A stretch of DNA of 64,000 bases from Joostella atrarenae (lineage in GTDB: Bacteria; Bacteroidota; Bacteroidia; Flavobacteriales; Flavobacteriaceae), in contig NZ_JAETXX010000011.1 of the NCBI RefSeq assembly GCF_021764745.1, positions 88,613 through 152,612 on the forward strand, written 5' to 3'. Below the pieces are notes generated by a model, which did no database searches, was not told where the DNA came from, and saw nothing but the letters and a program-made list of their open reading frames with translations. The position numbers were made by a program, and so were the translations under genes. Positions 54,421-64,000 of this stretch are shown piece by piece. Each line of letters opens with the position of its first letter. The stretch's first letter is position 1.

Positions 54421-55689
54421 TTACTTCTTGGGAGTCGGCTTAATAATCATTCTAAAAGATTGATCCTTTTTAAAGTAATATCCCGTCCAATCATACAAAG
54501 TACGAAGTCGGTTTTTATAATTTACCAATGACATAATGTGTACAAATATCCAGATAAACCAAGCTGGGAATCCTTTTAAAAAGAAACTTTCATTAGGACC
54601 ATCTGTTACTGCCTTATTTCTTCCAATTATAGCCATGGAGCCTTTGTCTGAATACTCAAAAGGTTTCCAGTCTCCTGTATTTCTCAATAGGTTATTTCCC
54701 AAGTTTTCAGCTTGCTGGATAGCTACCTGCGCAACTTGTGGATGCCCATCAGGATATTTTTCATCTCCAGATAAAATGGCTGTATCTCCAACAGCATAGA
54801 TATTTTTATAACCATCAACTAAATTAAAAGCATTCGTTTTTAATCTACGCCCTCTTCCATAATCCTCCTTTTGGAAGCCTTCAAAAACTTTTGCTGAAAC
54901 TCCTGCAGCCCAAATTAAATTCTTTGAATCTATAGTAGTTTCATCAGAAAGATAAACAACACCATCTTTAAAATCTTCCACCAAAGTTTTTAACTTCACA
55001 TTTACTCCTAGCTCTTCTAATTTCTCTCTTGAATATTTTTGAGCCTTTCCCGACATTGGAGCTAATACTGCATCCAAACCGTCTAATAAGTAAACTTCTC
55101 CTAAATCTTCTTTTACTAATTCTGGATAATCTTTAGTGATAATATGCTTTCTCATCTCTGCCAGTATCCCAGAAAGCTCCACTCCTGTTGGCCCTGCACC
55201 TGCAATTACAAATGATAACAATTTTTTCCTATCTAAAGGATCTTGGACTCTTGTAGCTCTTTCCAAACGAGTAAACAACAAGTTTCTCAACGCCAAAGCA
55301 TCTCCTATTGTCTTCATTGGCAACGAATTATTCTTGATATTTTCATTACCAAAGAAATTAGTTTCCGTTCCAGTAGCCATTATTAAAATATCATAAAATA
55401 AGGTTCCATTGCTAAGAATAATTTTGTTCTCTTCAGGGACAACTTTTTCTAAAGCTCCTAATCGGAATCTTATATTTTCTTTTCCATGTAATATTTTTCG
55501 GAAGGGATAACTTATCGCAGAAGGCTCCATAAAGCCAGATGCCACTTGATAAAGTAAAGGAGGGAAAAAATTATAATTATTTAAATCTACTAATATAACC
55601 TCGTAAGTATCAGACTTTTTTAGTTTTTTTATGAGTTCTATTCCTGCAAAACCACCTCCAACAATTACGATTCTCTTTTTAGAGTTCAT
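54421..55689 (-). CDS. ndh: Type II NADH:quinone oxidoreductase (Ndh-like)
   Basis: 422 aa FAD-dependent enzyme. FAD-binding IVIVGGGFAGIELIKKLK, NADH-binding VIAGAGPTGVELSGILAEM, second FAD site NIYAVGDTAIL, quinone-site region HPQVAQVAIQQAENLGNN, and a C-terminal amphipathic membrane-binding part (AWFIWIFVHIMSLVNYKNRL). Transfers electrons from NADH to menaquinone without pumping. Confidence 0.92.
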   Translation of the reverse strand: MNSKKRIVIVGGGFAGIELIKKLKKSDTYEVILVDLNNYNFFPPLLYQVASGFMEPSAISYPFRKILHGKENIRFRLGALEKVVPEENKIILSNGTLFYDILIMATGTETNFFGNENIKNNSLPMKTIGDALALRNLLFTRLERATRVQDPLDRKKLLSFVIAGAGPTGVELSGILAEMRKHIITKDYPELVKEDLGEVYLLDGLDAVLAPMSGKAQKYSREKLEELGVNVKLKTLVEDFKDGVVYLSDETTIDSKNLIWAAGVSAKVFEGFQKEDYGRGRRLKTNAFNLVDGYKNIYAVGDTAILSGDEKYPDGHPQVAQVAIQQAENLGNNLLRNTGDWKPFEYSDKGSMAIIGRNKAVTDGPNESFFLKGFPAWFIWIFVHIMSLVNYKNRLRTLYDWTGYYFKKDQSFRMIIKPTPKK

Positions 55690-55837
55690 ATCAATCTATT
55701 TAAAAACAACTTTTATTACACTATAAAGTTACTTTAAATACTTGGAGAAAAAGTTAATCTGGTTTAATAAATATTTTCAACTTCTTCTCCTTATTAGCTC
55801 CTATAATCATATTGATATAATCATCAAAATGGAATTA

Positions 55838-56797
55838 TTATTTTGATCTAGATATAATCCTAATAAGTTTGGCATCGCCAAGTTGATTGGCTTTTTGAAA
55901 GACATTATACTTATCAGCCTTAGTTACTACATAAGGATCTGCTCCTGCTTTTAAAAGTAATTTCACTGTTTTATATGCTTCCTTTCTATGGGTATCATAA
56001 AATTCAGAAATATACTCTGATAAAAATAGAACATAATGTAAAGGCGTTAAATTATCATCATATTCTTTCCGATTAAACAATTGAAACATTTTTTCACTTT
56101 TAATAGGCTTATTTACGTTAGCTCCATTTTTAATTAAAAAACTAACAGCAGAAACATTAAAGGACTCTATAGCTATATGTAATGCTGTTTTTCCTCTTTT
56201 ATCAGATAGATTAACATTTGTACCAACAGAAATAAGTCGTTTTGCTAAAGCAAAATCCCCAATACTATCACAAACAATAGCCGCTGTAAGAATTAAAGGA
56301 TCTGACGGACCTGTGTAAACTGTATAAGGAAGATCTTTGACTGGTAGCTCATTTTCAATTACATAATCGGTAAGTTCTCTCATTAACATAGGCAGCGAAT
56401 CTTTTTTTGAAGATCTGTCCATCCAGTATGCTAATGTTTCCCTTTGAGGTTCAAAACCATAATCTAATAGCAAGTTAATAGCTTCTAAATTTCCTTTCTC
56501 AGCAGCCCAATTGGCAGGCATTCCATACCCTGAAATTGCATTTGGATCAGCTCCTTCTTGTAAGAGATACTTAATAACATCTATATCCCCTGCGCTGCAA
56601 GCAGCATATAAAAGTGGTAATTCTCCATTCTCTATATGAACAGTATTAACATCAATTTTATTACTAAAAACAGCTGCTTTTAATTCTACAAGTTTACTCT
56701 CTTCAATTAATTGATCTAAATCTTGGTATGTTACTTTTTGAGCTGTTGATACAAAGCCAAAAATCAGTAAAATAATAATGTTCAGTCTAATCTTCAT
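55838..56797 (-). CDS. Secreted ankyrin-repeat protein
   Basis: 319 aa with signal peptide (IILLIFGFVSTAQ). Ankyrin repeats at about 58-90 (LPLLYAACSAGDIDVIKYLLQEGADPN), 91-120 (AEKGNLEAINLLLDYGF), 205-235 (RGKTALHIAIESFNVSAVSFLIKNGANVN) and 250-295 (LTPLHYVLF...TVKLLLKAGADPY). Protein-binding role in periplasm or surface; partner unknown. Overlaps the next gene upstream by 11 bp. Confidence 0.85.
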   Translation of the reverse strand: MKIRLNIIILLIFGFVSTAQKVTYQDLDQLIEESKLVELKAAVFSNKIDVNTVHIENGELPLLYAACSAGDIDVIKYLLQEGADPNAISGYGMPANWAAEKGNLEAINLLLDYGFEPQRETLAYWMDRSSKKDSLPMLMRELTDYVIENELPVKDLPYTVYTGPSDPLILTAAIVCDSIGDFALAKRLISVGTNVNLSDKRGKTALHIAIESFNVSAVSFLIKNGANVNKPIKSEKMFQLFNRKEYDDNLTPLHYVLFLSEYISEFYDTHRKEAYKTVKLLLKAGADPYVVTKADKYNVFQKANQLGDAKLIRIISRSK

Positions 56798-57566
56798 TTA
56801 TAAGTTTCCCTTTATAATGTTCAGTAATATCTACTGACTCCGGATTACCAACAGAAATAACATCTCCCGTGCTATAAATATTCCCTTTTAATGATACAGA
56901 AGCATTTACTACAATATCATTAGAGCTACGATGATAAATAGTAGCATTTTCTACAGGAAAATCTCTACCCTCAAATCGACTATTACCAGATGCAAAATTT
57001 ATATTTAAATTTTCAGCGGTTCCAGTAACATACATATTTGAAATCCCATTAAATACCATTTGTAAAGAAGCCACTTTTAATTCCAAATGAATATCTGCAC
57101 TCGTTAAATATTCATTGTTATTATAATTTTCAGAATAAACTGCTAACTTTTCTACCTCAAGAACTCCATCCGAACGGATTTCTCTTTGTGTGGCACTTCT
57201 TATTTCAGAAATAGTTGGCGTAGTTACATATATTGTAGTAAGATCGTAATCTCGGAAAAAATTACAAACATTATTATTCGTCAAAATTAATTGGTTATCT
57301 ACCACTTCAACATCAATATCATTTAATAGATTAGCTCCAGAAGACACCTCTAATTTGTACTCATCTCCTTGTTTTACTACTAATGAAATTCCCTCATTCA
57401 CTAAAATTCTAGAAAAAACATCAACAGCTCTCTCTTCACTTTTAATAGATCCAGCAGCTTGAACACAATCATTTGCATCTTCATTATTACATGCACCAAA
57501 AAAAAGCATACTAACAAGCAACCCAGTAGAAAGTAATGATTTTATGTAAGAGTAAAATAATTTCAT
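56787..57566 (-). CDS. Lipoprotein with GIN/DUF2807 beta-helix domain
   Basis: 259 aa from the ATG at 57566. Lipobox FGAC (LLVSMLFFGACNNE). The rest is the head-GIN domain typical of Bacteroidetes: FSRILVNEGISLVVKQGDEYKLEV, LNDIDVEVVDNQLIL, IYVTTPTISEIRSA, then beta-helix-like repeats (IHLELKVASLQMVFNG, NLNINFASGNSRFEG). Function unknown; surface exposed. Operon with the ankyrin gene. Confidence 0.85.
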   Translation of the reverse strand: MKLFYSYIKSLLSTGLLVSMLFFGACNNEDANDCVQAAGSIKSEERAVDVFSRILVNEGISLVVKQGDEYKLEVSSGANLLNDIDVEVVDNQLILTNNNVCNFFRDYDLTTIYVTTPTISEIRSATQREIRSDGVLEVEKLAVYSENYNNNEYLTSADIHLELKVASLQMVFNGISNMYVTGTAENLNINFASGNSRFEGRDFPVENATIYHRSSNDIVVNASVSLKGNIYSTGDVISVGNPESVDITEHYKGKLINED

Positions 57567-57607
57567 TATCATTTAAGATTCAACACTCCCTAATGGAGTT
57601 AAATTAA

Positions 57608-58714
57608 TTACAAACGGTAACCTATTCCAATTTCTACAGCCTCAGCTTGTGCTGCATGTGCTTTTACGGTAACTACAGCAAAAAGTTTTTTCTTTGGAGT
57701 TAAATATCCCTTTAATCCCGCCCGCAAATAAACCCGTCCTTCATAATCTATTGGATAGTAAAGATAATAACCCGCTTGTGTTATTACAGAGAGTCGGTTT
57801 ATAAATAACTCATGTCCTATAAATAAACCTGCTCGCATACTATCTTCAGTCCCATCGATTCCTCTTTCTGGATAGGCAATACTACTATACTTAATATATT
57901 CTTTTAGGAAATTAGAATAAAAAACATCTGTTCCAATCTGAAAGGCACTCTTTTTATTTATCCTCTTATCAGCATAAAATGAAAATATATAAAAAGGAAA
58001 TTGCCCGCTATCTATCACATCACTTTCATTAACCCCGCTTCTAAAAACAAAATTATATCTAACAGCCTCATTAAAATTATTGGTAAGACCTTCGGTTACT
58101 TCGTAAGGAGGATCTACAGCGTCTAACTGATAATTCAACCCTACATTAAAAGTTACCGAATTAATACTTGTATTTGGAGCCTTTGTATTACCATTAGAAT
58201 AATGGATAAGCGACAAACCAGCTTGTGCCCCAAACCTATTGAAAATACGCTCTTTTTTATAGTTCAACATTAAATAAGTACTACTCAATAATTTTGAACC
58301 AAAAGCTACATTTCGGAAGTTATCTTCTTTATCATAAGGATTAGAGGCTACGGCAATACCTTGACCTATTCTAAGCATTAAGTTCCGCTTAAAAAAGTAA
58401 AAGTTGTAATGACCATACAATGCCACATTATTCCCCATATATTCATTTTTAAGGTTTTGATACCCTAAAGAAACTCCATAATCTGGGTAATTATACAACT
58501 GTTCCCATTCACGATTACCATACGTTTTTTTATTCCAACTAAGGATAAAACCTTCTGGATGCCCCGTTATGAGATGTAAAATATCATTATTATGTCTAGA
58601 AATATTTCCATAGAAATAACTAAGATCTACATAAGATGAATATTCTTTATCCCCTTCCTGAGCAGTAACTCCACAAGATAAAAGCACGATAAAAATGATG
58701 AATACTTTCTGCAT
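57608..58714 (-). CDS. PagL-like acyloxyacyl hydrolase / outer-membrane barrel
   Basis: 368 aa, signal peptide (VFIIFIVLLSCGVTAQ). Outer-membrane barrel with the lipid A 3-O-deacylase active-site pattern His-x-Ser-Asn in LIHYSNGNTKAPN, the region that holds the catalytic His and Ser of PagL. Longer than PagL itself (about 150-170 residues), as flavobacterial members usually are. Might trim lipid A acyl chains. Confidence 0.75.
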   Translation of the reverse strand: MQKVFIIFIVLLSCGVTAQEGDKEYSSYVDLSYFYGNISRHNNDILHLITGHPEGFILSWNKKTYGNREWEQLYNYPDYGVSLGYQNLKNEYMGNNVALYGHYNFYFFKRNLMLRIGQGIAVASNPYDKEDNFRNVAFGSKLLSSTYLMLNYKKERIFNRFGAQAGLSLIHYSNGNTKAPNTSINSVTFNVGLNYQLDAVDPPYEVTEGLTNNFNEAVRYNFVFRSGVNESDVIDSGQFPFYIFSFYADKRINKKSAFQIGTDVFYSNFLKEYIKYSSIAYPERGIDGTEDSMRAGLFIGHELFINRLSVITQAGYYLYYPIDYEGRVYLRAGLKGYLTPKKKLFAVVTVKAHAAQAEAVEIGIGYRL

Positions 58715-58747
58715 AAATTTTATTTCACGGCAAAAGTAATCTTATTT

Positions 58748-59701
58748 TTAAAATAACGCAGAAGCGATAGCTTTAATATTATCAGATTTCCCCATTGAAT
58801 AATAATGTAACAATGGAACTCCTGCATCTTTTAATTCTTTAGATTGCTGGATACACCATTCGATTCCAACTTGGCGAACTTCTTTATTATTTTTACAACT
58901 CTCTACAGAATTAATAAGTTCTTCTGGGATATCAATTTTAAAAACTTGTGGTAATAATTGCAAATGCTTTTTCACTGCAATGGGCTTTATACCTGGAATT
59001 ATAGGCACATTAATTCCTGCTGCCTTAGCTTTCTCTACAAACTCAAAGAACTTACTATTATCAAAAAACATTTGCGTTACAATATAATCTGCACCTGCAT
59101 CTACTTTTTCTTTTAGCTTCTTTAAATCGAAATCTAGTGAAGGAGCCTCTAAATGCTTTTCTGGATATCCTGCCACTCCGATACAAAAATCAGAGGCACA
59201 ATCAGACTCTATTGTTTCATGTAGATATTTCCCATCACATAAATCTCTAATTTGTTTTACCAAATCTGTTGCATAAGGATGACCTCCTTTGGTAGGCTCA
59301 AAATAACGTTGGTGCTTCATTGCATCTCCGCGAAGTGCCATTACATTTTCGATTCCCAAATATTGACAATCTACCAATAGATACTCCGTTTCTTCTTTTG
59401 TAAAACCACCACACAATACATGCGGAATTGTATCTACATCATACTTGTGTTTTAATGCCGCACAAATCCCAACTGTACCAGGACGCATACGAGTAACTTT
59501 TCTGTCAAAAAGACCTTCCTTTTCTATATAAACAAACTCCTCACGAGAAGTAGTAACGTCTATAAACGGCGGATTAAACTCCATCAAAGGATCAATATTA
59601 TTATATAATTCTTGAATATTTTTACCTTTTTGAGGAGGTATAATTTCAAAAGAAAACATAGTTTTCCCGTTGGCTTTTTTTATATGATCGGTTACTTTCA
59701 T
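58748..59701 (-). CDS. metF: 5,10-methylenetetrahydrofolate reductase MetF
   Basis: 317 aa FAD enzyme providing methyl-THF for MetH. FSFEIIPPQKGKN start, VDVTTSREEF-like PFIDVTTSREE, NVMALRGDA, GVAGYPEKHLEAP, QMFFDNSKFFEFV and PIIPGIKPI. Last gene of the metH-metH-metF run, downstream of the SAM riboswitch. Confidence 0.96.
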   Translation of the reverse strand: MKVTDHIKKANGKTMFSFEIIPPQKGKNIQELYNNIDPLMEFNPPFIDVTTSREEFVYIEKEGLFDRKVTRMRPGTVGICAALKHKYDVDTIPHVLCGGFTKEETEYLLVDCQYLGIENVMALRGDAMKHQRYFEPTKGGHPYATDLVKQIRDLCDGKYLHETIESDCASDFCIGVAGYPEKHLEAPSLDFDLKKLKEKVDAGADYIVTQMFFDNSKFFEFVEKAKAAGINVPIIPGIKPIAVKKHLQLLPQVFKIDIPEELINSVESCKNNKEVRQVGIEWCIQQSKELKDAGVPLLHYYSMGKSDNIKAIASALF

Positions 59702-59773
59702 TATAATATATTTTGGAATTTATAGGCTTATGAAACCTAAAACCCTATTTTAAACTTTATATTCTACTATTTT

Positions 59774-62488
59774 TTAATTAGCAATACTTGGACTTAGCCA
59801 CTTTGTAGCTTCTTCTACGCTAATATTTCTACGTTCAGCATAATCGGCAACTTGGTCTTCTTTTATTTTCCCTAAACCGAAATATTTCCCTTTCGGATTT
59901 GCAAAATAATAACCTGAAACAGAAGATGCAGGCCACATAGCCAGGCTTTCTGTCAACTTAACTCCTATTCTATTTTCAACATCTAAAACTTTCCAAATAA
60001 CCTTTTTCTCTAAATGATCTGGACAAGCTGGATACCCTGGTGCTGGTCGCATTCCTTTATAATTCTCCTTTATTAGATCTTCATTTGATAAAGATTCATC
60101 GGAAGCATATCCCCAGATTTCCTTACGAACACGCTCGTGAAGGTACTCTGCAAAAGCTTCAGCCAATCTATCTGCTAATGCTTTGATCATAATCGAATTA
60201 TAATCATCTAAATCTTTAATATATTGAGCTGAAATCTCATCAACACCAAATCCTGTACTTACACAAAAAGCTCCTATATAATCCTGCTTTCCTGTTGTTT
60301 TAGGTGCTATAAAGTCTGCTAATGCTATATTTGGTGCTCCTTTAGTTTTTTCTGATTGCTGACGAAGTGTTAAGAACTTATTTAACTCATTTCCATTTTC
60401 ATCATACAGTTGGATATCATCATCGTTAACTTGATTAGCTGGAAAAATCCCAAGAATACCTTTGGCTGTAAGCCATTTCTCATTAATAATCTTGTCCAAC
60501 ATTTCTGTTGCTTCATCAAAAAGTTTTGATGCTGCTGCTCCTACAACTTCATCCGTTAAAATATCTGGATATTTACCATGTAACTCCCATGATCTAAAAA
60601 ACGGAGTCCAATCTATATAATCTCTTAGCTCCCCTAAATCAACCGACACCTCTTTTACACCTAAAAAATTAGGTTTTGGAGCAGTAAACTCATCCCAATC
60701 TAATTTTATCTTATTCTTTCGAGCATCTGCTATGCTTAGGTAATTCTTCACACGAGCTCTATTTAAGAAACCTTCGCGTAATTTATCATATTCTGCTCTT
60801 AAAGAAACGCCATAAGCCTCCTTAAGTTTAGGGTTAATAAGACTTCCAGCTACATTTACCGCCCTAGAAGCATCATTTACATGAACTACAGTTTTAGAGT
60901 ATTCTGGAGCAATTTTAACTGCCGTATGTGCTCTAGAAGTTGTAGCTCCCCCTATCATTATAGGAATACTTAAGTTTATTTTTTCTAACTCTTTAGCCAA
61001 ATAAACCATCTCGTCTAAAGACGGTGTTATTAAACCACTAAGACCTATTATATCTACTTCTTCATCGATCGCTGCTTGAATTATTTTCTCTGGTGGAACC
61101 ATCACTCCAAGATCTACAATCTCATAGTTATTACATCCTAAGACAACACTTACTATATTTTTCCCGATATCATGCACATCTCCCTTTACGGTTGCCATCA
61201 ATACTTTTCCTGCTGAACGAGAATTTTCATCTTTTTGCGCTTCAATAAATGGCAATAAATAAGCTACCGCCTTTTTCATAACACGAGCAGATTTAACCAC
61301 TTGAGGAAGGAACATTTTTCCACTTCCAAAGAGATCTCCCACTACATTCATACCATTCATCAAGTAGTTTTCAATAACCTCTATTGGTTTATCTACTACC
61401 TGTCTAGCTTCCTCTGCATCTTCTTCAGCAAATTCTAACACTCCCTTTACCAAAGAATGCGTAATTCTTTCTTGCAGTGTTCCATTTCTCCATTCTTGAG
61501 CTAGCTTTTCATTAGCTTTTGTATTTCCTTTTACTGTTTCAGCAAAATCCAATAAACGCTCTGTTGCATCGTCCCTTCTGTCTAATAAAACGTCTTCAAC
61601 ATATTCTAAAAGGTCTTTTGGAATCTGATCATAAACTTCCAACATCTCAGGATTTACAATTCCCATTGTCATTCCATGTTGAATCCCATGATATAAAAAA
61701 GCAGCATTCATAGCCTCTCTCACAGTGTTATTTCCACGGAAAGAAAATGAAACATTACTAACCCCTCCACTAACATGTGCATGTGGTAAATTCTCTCGAA
61801 TCCATTTTGTGGCTCTAAAAAAATCAACTGCATTCTGGCGATGCTCTTCCATCCCCGTTCCCACTGGGAAAATATTAGGGTCGAAAATAATATCTTGAGG
61901 ATTAAAGCCAATCTTATTTACTAATGTATCATAAGAACGCTTACAAATTTCAATACGTCTTTCATAAGAATCTGCCTGCCCAACCTCATCAAAAGCCATC
62001 ACAATTACAGCTGCTCCATAACGCTTTACAAGTTTTGCGTGCTGTAAAAACTGTTCCTCACCCTCTTTTAAACTAATAGAGTTTACGACACCTTTACCTT
62101 GCACCACTTTTAATCCAGCTTCGATAATCTCCCATTTCGAGCTATCTATCATTACTGGCACACGAGCAATATCAGGCTCTGCTGCAATAAGATTCAAGAA
62201 TCTTGTCATGGCATATTTACCATCCAACATTCCTTCATCCATATTCACATCTATAATCTGAGCTCCTCCCTCTACTTGGGCACGGGCAACTTCAAGTGCT
62301 TCATCGTAATTTTCTTCTTTAATTAATCGAAGAAATTTACGTGATCCCGTTACATTAGTACGTTCCCCAACATTAACAAAATTTGTATTTTCATCTACAA
62401 TAAGAGGTTCCAGTCCCGATAAAACTAAGGGAATTCTCCCTTGTTCTTCGTTTTCTGATTGTTGGTTACTAATCTCCATCCCTTTCAT
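59774..62488 (-). CDS. metH: Methionine synthase MetH, folate/cobalamin/activation part
   Basis: 904 aa. It contains the pterin-binding domain ([21 protein letters not shown]...[15 protein letters not shown]), the cobalamin cap and binding domains ([22 protein letters not shown], with the DxHxxG ligand His; [14 protein letters not shown]), and the C-terminal SAM-binding reactivation domain ([34 protein letters not shown]). The homocysteine domain is encoded separately, just upstream. Together the two proteins total about 1237 aa, the length of one E. coli MetH. Confidence 0.96.
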   Translation of the reverse strand: MKGMEISNQQSENEEQGRIPLVLSGLEPLIVDENTNFVNVGERTNVTGSRKFLRLIKEENYDEALEVARAQVEGGAQIIDVNMDEGMLDGKYAMTRFLNLIAAEPDIARVPVMIDSSKWEIIEAGLKVVQGKGVVNSISLKEGEEQFLQHAKLVKRYGAAVIVMAFDEVGQADSYERRIEICKRSYDTLVNKIGFNPQDIIFDPNIFPVGTGMEEHRQNAVDFFRATKWIRENLPHAHVSGGVSNVSFSFRGNNTVREAMNAAFLYHGIQHGMTMGIVNPEMLEVYDQIPKDLLEYVEDVLLDRRDDATERLLDFAETVKGNTKANEKLAQEWRNGTLQERITHSLVKGVLEFAEEDAEEARQVVDKPIEVIENYLMNGMNVVGDLFGSGKMFLPQVVKSARVMKKAVAYLLPFIEAQKDENSRSAGKVLMATVKGDVHDIGKNIVSVVLGCNNYEIVDLGVMVPPEKIIQAAIDEEVDIIGLSGLITPSLDEMVYLAKELEKINLSIPIMIGGATTSRAHTAVKIAPEYSKTVVHVNDASRAVNVAGSLINPKLKEAYGVSLRAEYDKLREGFLNRARVKNYLSIADARKNKIKLDWDEFTAPKPNFLGVKEVSVDLGELRDYIDWTPFFRSWELHGKYPDILTDEVVGAAASKLFDEATEMLDKIINEKWLTAKGILGIFPANQVNDDDIQLYDENGNELNKFLTLRQQSEKTKGAPNIALADFIAPKTTGKQDYIGAFCVSTGFGVDEISAQYIKDLDDYNSIMIKALADRLAEAFAEYLHERVRKEIWGYASDESLSNEDLIKENYKGMRPAPGYPACPDHLEKKVIWKVLDVENRIGVKLTESLAMWPASSVSGYYFANPKGKYFGLGKIKEDQVADYAERRNISVEEATKWLSPSIAN

Positions 62489-62588
62489 AATTTATTTAAT
62501 AATTCATAAAAACCATTCATTAGCGTCTATAGCAAAACGGTTTTAATTACTTCTTATTTATAATATTCCAATTAAAAGCCATCTAAAT

Positions 62589-63590
62589 TTAATAGGTAGC
62601 TAGTGCTTTTCTAGGTTTATATTCCTTAGCAATAGTTGCCAATAGACTGATATGATCTGGCGTTGTACCACAACATCCTCCAATAATATTTACAACATTC
62701 TCTTCTAAATACGTTCTAACAAGCGCTTGCATCTCTTCCGCAGTTTGATCATACTCTCCAAAGTGATTTGGTAAACCTGCATTTGGATATGCAGAAATAT
62801 AGAATGGTGATTTTTGTGACAACCTTTTTACATAAGGCAACAATTGATCTGCTCCTAAAGCGCAATTAAAACCAACACTTAATAAAGGAACATGAGAAAT
62901 ACTTATTAAAAAAGCCTCTGCTGTTTGCCCAGAAAGTGTTCTCCCGGAAGCATCTGTGATAGTACCACTTACCATTACTGGAATATCAACTCCCTTTTCT
63001 TCTTTTACCTCTTCTATTGCAAATAAGGCTGCCTTTGCATTAAGCGTATCAAAAATAGTTTCTACCAAAAGTACATCTACACCACCATCGATTAATGCTT
63101 CTGCTTGTAGTTTATAAGCAATTCGCAACTCGTCAAAAGTAACTGCACGGTAACCAGGGTCATTTACATCTGGAGACATACTGGCTGTCCTATTTGTAGG
63201 TCCCATGGCACCTGCTACAAAACGAGGTTTATTAGGTTCTTTGGCTGTAAACTCATCTGCTACTTTCTTAGCTATTTTCGCTGATTCGAAATTTAATTCA
63301 TAAACAATATCTTCCAAATGATAATCTTCCATTGCGATGGTAGTACCAGAAAAAGTATTTGTTTCCACTATATCTGCTCCAGCTTCATAATATTTTGCAT
63401 GAACATCTGCTATAGCTTGCGGTTGTGTAAGAGACAACAAATCATTATTTCCTTGCAACGGATGTTCAAAATCTTTAAAACGTTCTCCTCGAAAGTCCTC
63501 TTCAGTAAATTTATAGCGCTGTAACATAGTTCCCATTGCTCCATCTAGCACTAAGATTCGTTGTTCGAGTTCTTTTCTAATATCCTTCAT
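62589..63590 (-). CDS. metH: Methionine synthase MetH, homocysteine-binding part
   Basis: 333 aa homocysteine S-methyltransferase domain. VLDGAMGTMLQRY start, ETNTFSGTTIAMEDY, GPTNRTAS, and zinc ligands GFNCALG and GGCCGTTPDH (Cys-Cys). It is the N-terminal quarter of full-length MetH as a separate gene, 100 bp upstream of the remainder. From memory split metH is common in flavobacteria. First gene behind the SAM-I riboswitch. Confidence 0.95.
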   Translation of the reverse strand: MKDIRKELEQRILVLDGAMGTMLQRYKFTEEDFRGERFKDFEHPLQGNNDLLSLTQPQAIADVHAKYYEAGADIVETNTFSGTTIAMEDYHLEDIVYELNFESAKIAKKVADEFTAKEPNKPRFVAGAMGPTNRTASMSPDVNDPGYRAVTFDELRIAYKLQAEALIDGGVDVLLVETIFDTLNAKAALFAIEEVKEEKGVDIPVMVSGTITDASGRTLSGQTAEAFLISISHVPLLSVGFNCALGADQLLPYVKRLSQKSPFYISAYPNAGLPNHFGEYDQTAEEMQALVRTYLEENVVNIIGGCCGTTPDHISLLATIAKEYKPRKALATY

Positions 63591-63662
63591 TTTATTCTAC
63601 TTAAAATAGTAATAACTATAATCGTTTATTCGCTCAAAAGGCGATAGTAATATCTGTTGTAT

Positions 63663-63701
63663 GTATCAAGAAAGGGTGAAGTAAAAAAGGAAATCTTTTT
63701 T
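63663..63701 (-). promoter_or_regulatory. Expression platform of the SAM riboswitch
   Basis: Directly after P1 come an A/T-only hairpin (AAAAAAG-ATTTC-CTTTTTT) and then CACCCTTTCTTGATA. The latter can pair over 12 contiguous bases (CCTTTCTTGATA with TATCAAGAAAGG) with the 5' strand of P1. This alternative helix and P1 exclude each other. No GC-rich terminator is visible, so the exact output is uncertain. Confidence 0.6.
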
Positions 63702-63827
63702 GTTATCTGTCCACGAAAAATACGTGGTAGAACGTAGCACCTTCTTAATACATTTTATCGTTTGTAAAAATATACAAAGGGTTGCTAAGGCTTCTGCGGG
63801 TCTAATCCCTACACCTTTCTTGATAAC
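63702..63827 (-). ncRNA. SAM-I (S-box) riboswitch controlling metH-metH-metF
   Basis: Minus strand 63827 to 63702. P1 is GTTATCA...AGATAAC. After P1 come the conserved AAGAAAGGTGTAGGGA, GACCCGCAGAAGCCT and TTAGCAACCC (P2 and its kink-turn/pseudoknot region), then the P3 strand and the core AAGGTGCTACGTTCTACC. P4 is CCACG-loop-CGTGG, then closing P1. All S-box hallmarks (GGTG...GGGA, AGCAACC, AAGGTGC) are in place. SAM binding is expected to shut off the methionine genes starting at 63590. Confidence 0.92.
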
Positions 63828-63931
63828 GTTCAGTAAAACTATGAACAATTGAAATGCAAATATAACTTACATTTTACTGTTAAACAAATGCATATTGTTT
63901 AATTTCTGATGAAAAGAATTGCTCTAAAAAA

Positions 63932-63971
63932 CAAAAGGCAAACCTACATTTTATAATGGATTTGCCTTTTG
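63932..63971. terminator. Terminator at the window end
   Basis: CAAAAGGCAAA (63932-63942) pairs with TTTGCCTTTTG (63961-63971), 18-nt loop. Probably ends a gene lying beyond the window. No coding sequence is seen in 63840-64000. Confidence 0.7.
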
Positions 63972-64000
63972 CAATAATCTTATATAAATAGTATTAAACA

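Noticed and set aside
63666..63848. 60-codon frame covering the metH upstream region
   Set aside because: It opens with TTG and lies over the SAM-I aptamer; the RNA structure explains the sequence, and the product resembles nothing.

Overview
This AT-rich window comes from a member of the Flavobacteriaceae (Bacteroidetes). The evidence is the gliding genes gldA, gldB and gldC, a SusC/SusD pair behind an ECF-sigma/FecR switch, promoters with the TAnnTTTG -7 box, no Shine-Dalgarno pattern, several TTG/GTG starts, a split metH and a DnaG without zinc ligands. I do not assign a genus.

Layout. (1) 0.2-10 kb, + strand: ECF sigma factor, FecR anti-sigma factor, SusC-type receptor with an N-terminal STN signalling domain, SusD lipoprotein and a two-domain M16 zinc protease. 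This looks like a regulated uptake and digestion locus, probably for peptides. (2) 10-11.1 kb: a secreted alkaline-phosphatase-fold enzyme. (3) 11.17-11.83 kb: tRNA-Arg(UCG) with a tandem array in front of it. The array holds two GIY-YIG endonuclease genes separated by copies of the 5' part of the same tRNA and a GC-rich palindrome. (4) 11.85-27.95 kb, - strand: the dcw cell-wall/division cluster mraZ-rsmH-ftsL-ftsI-murE-mraY-murD-ftsW-murG-murC-ftsQ-ftsA-ftsZ, led by four MraZ-type boxes and closed by a terminator; yqeY follows. (5) 28-33 kb: hydrolase, engB, gldC/gldB, nadE and a response regulator with Glu at the phosphorylation site. (6) 33-41.6 kb, - strand: dnaG, an ECF sigma/anti-sigma/outer-membrane trio, a polyprenyl synthase, a frameshifted membrane gene, rlmN and queA. 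(7) 41.9-49.2 kb, - strand: pheA, aminotransferase, tyrA, DAHP synthase/chorismate mutase, rsgA, dtd, mazG-like and aroA, preceded by a Phe/Tyr-rich leader peptide and a terminator. (8) 49.4-53 kb: pncB, then a sulfatase between gene remnants. (9) 53-58.7 kb: gldA, lipoproteins, a type II NADH dehydrogenase, an ankyrin protein and a PagL-like protein. (10) 58.7-63.9 kb, - strand: metH (two genes) and metF behind a SAM-I riboswitch.

Most notable are the GIY-YIG/tRNA-Arg tandem element, in which every unit rebuilds the 5' end of the tRNA and the endonuclease reading frame ends inside it, and the aromatic-operon attenuator, whose leader ORF, antiterminator and terminator can all be read from the sequence. 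Also notable are the MraZ operator overlapping the -33 region, the SAM-I riboswitch with an alternative helix, and the eroded sulfatase locus. Positions were read by hand; no homology search or folding program was run.
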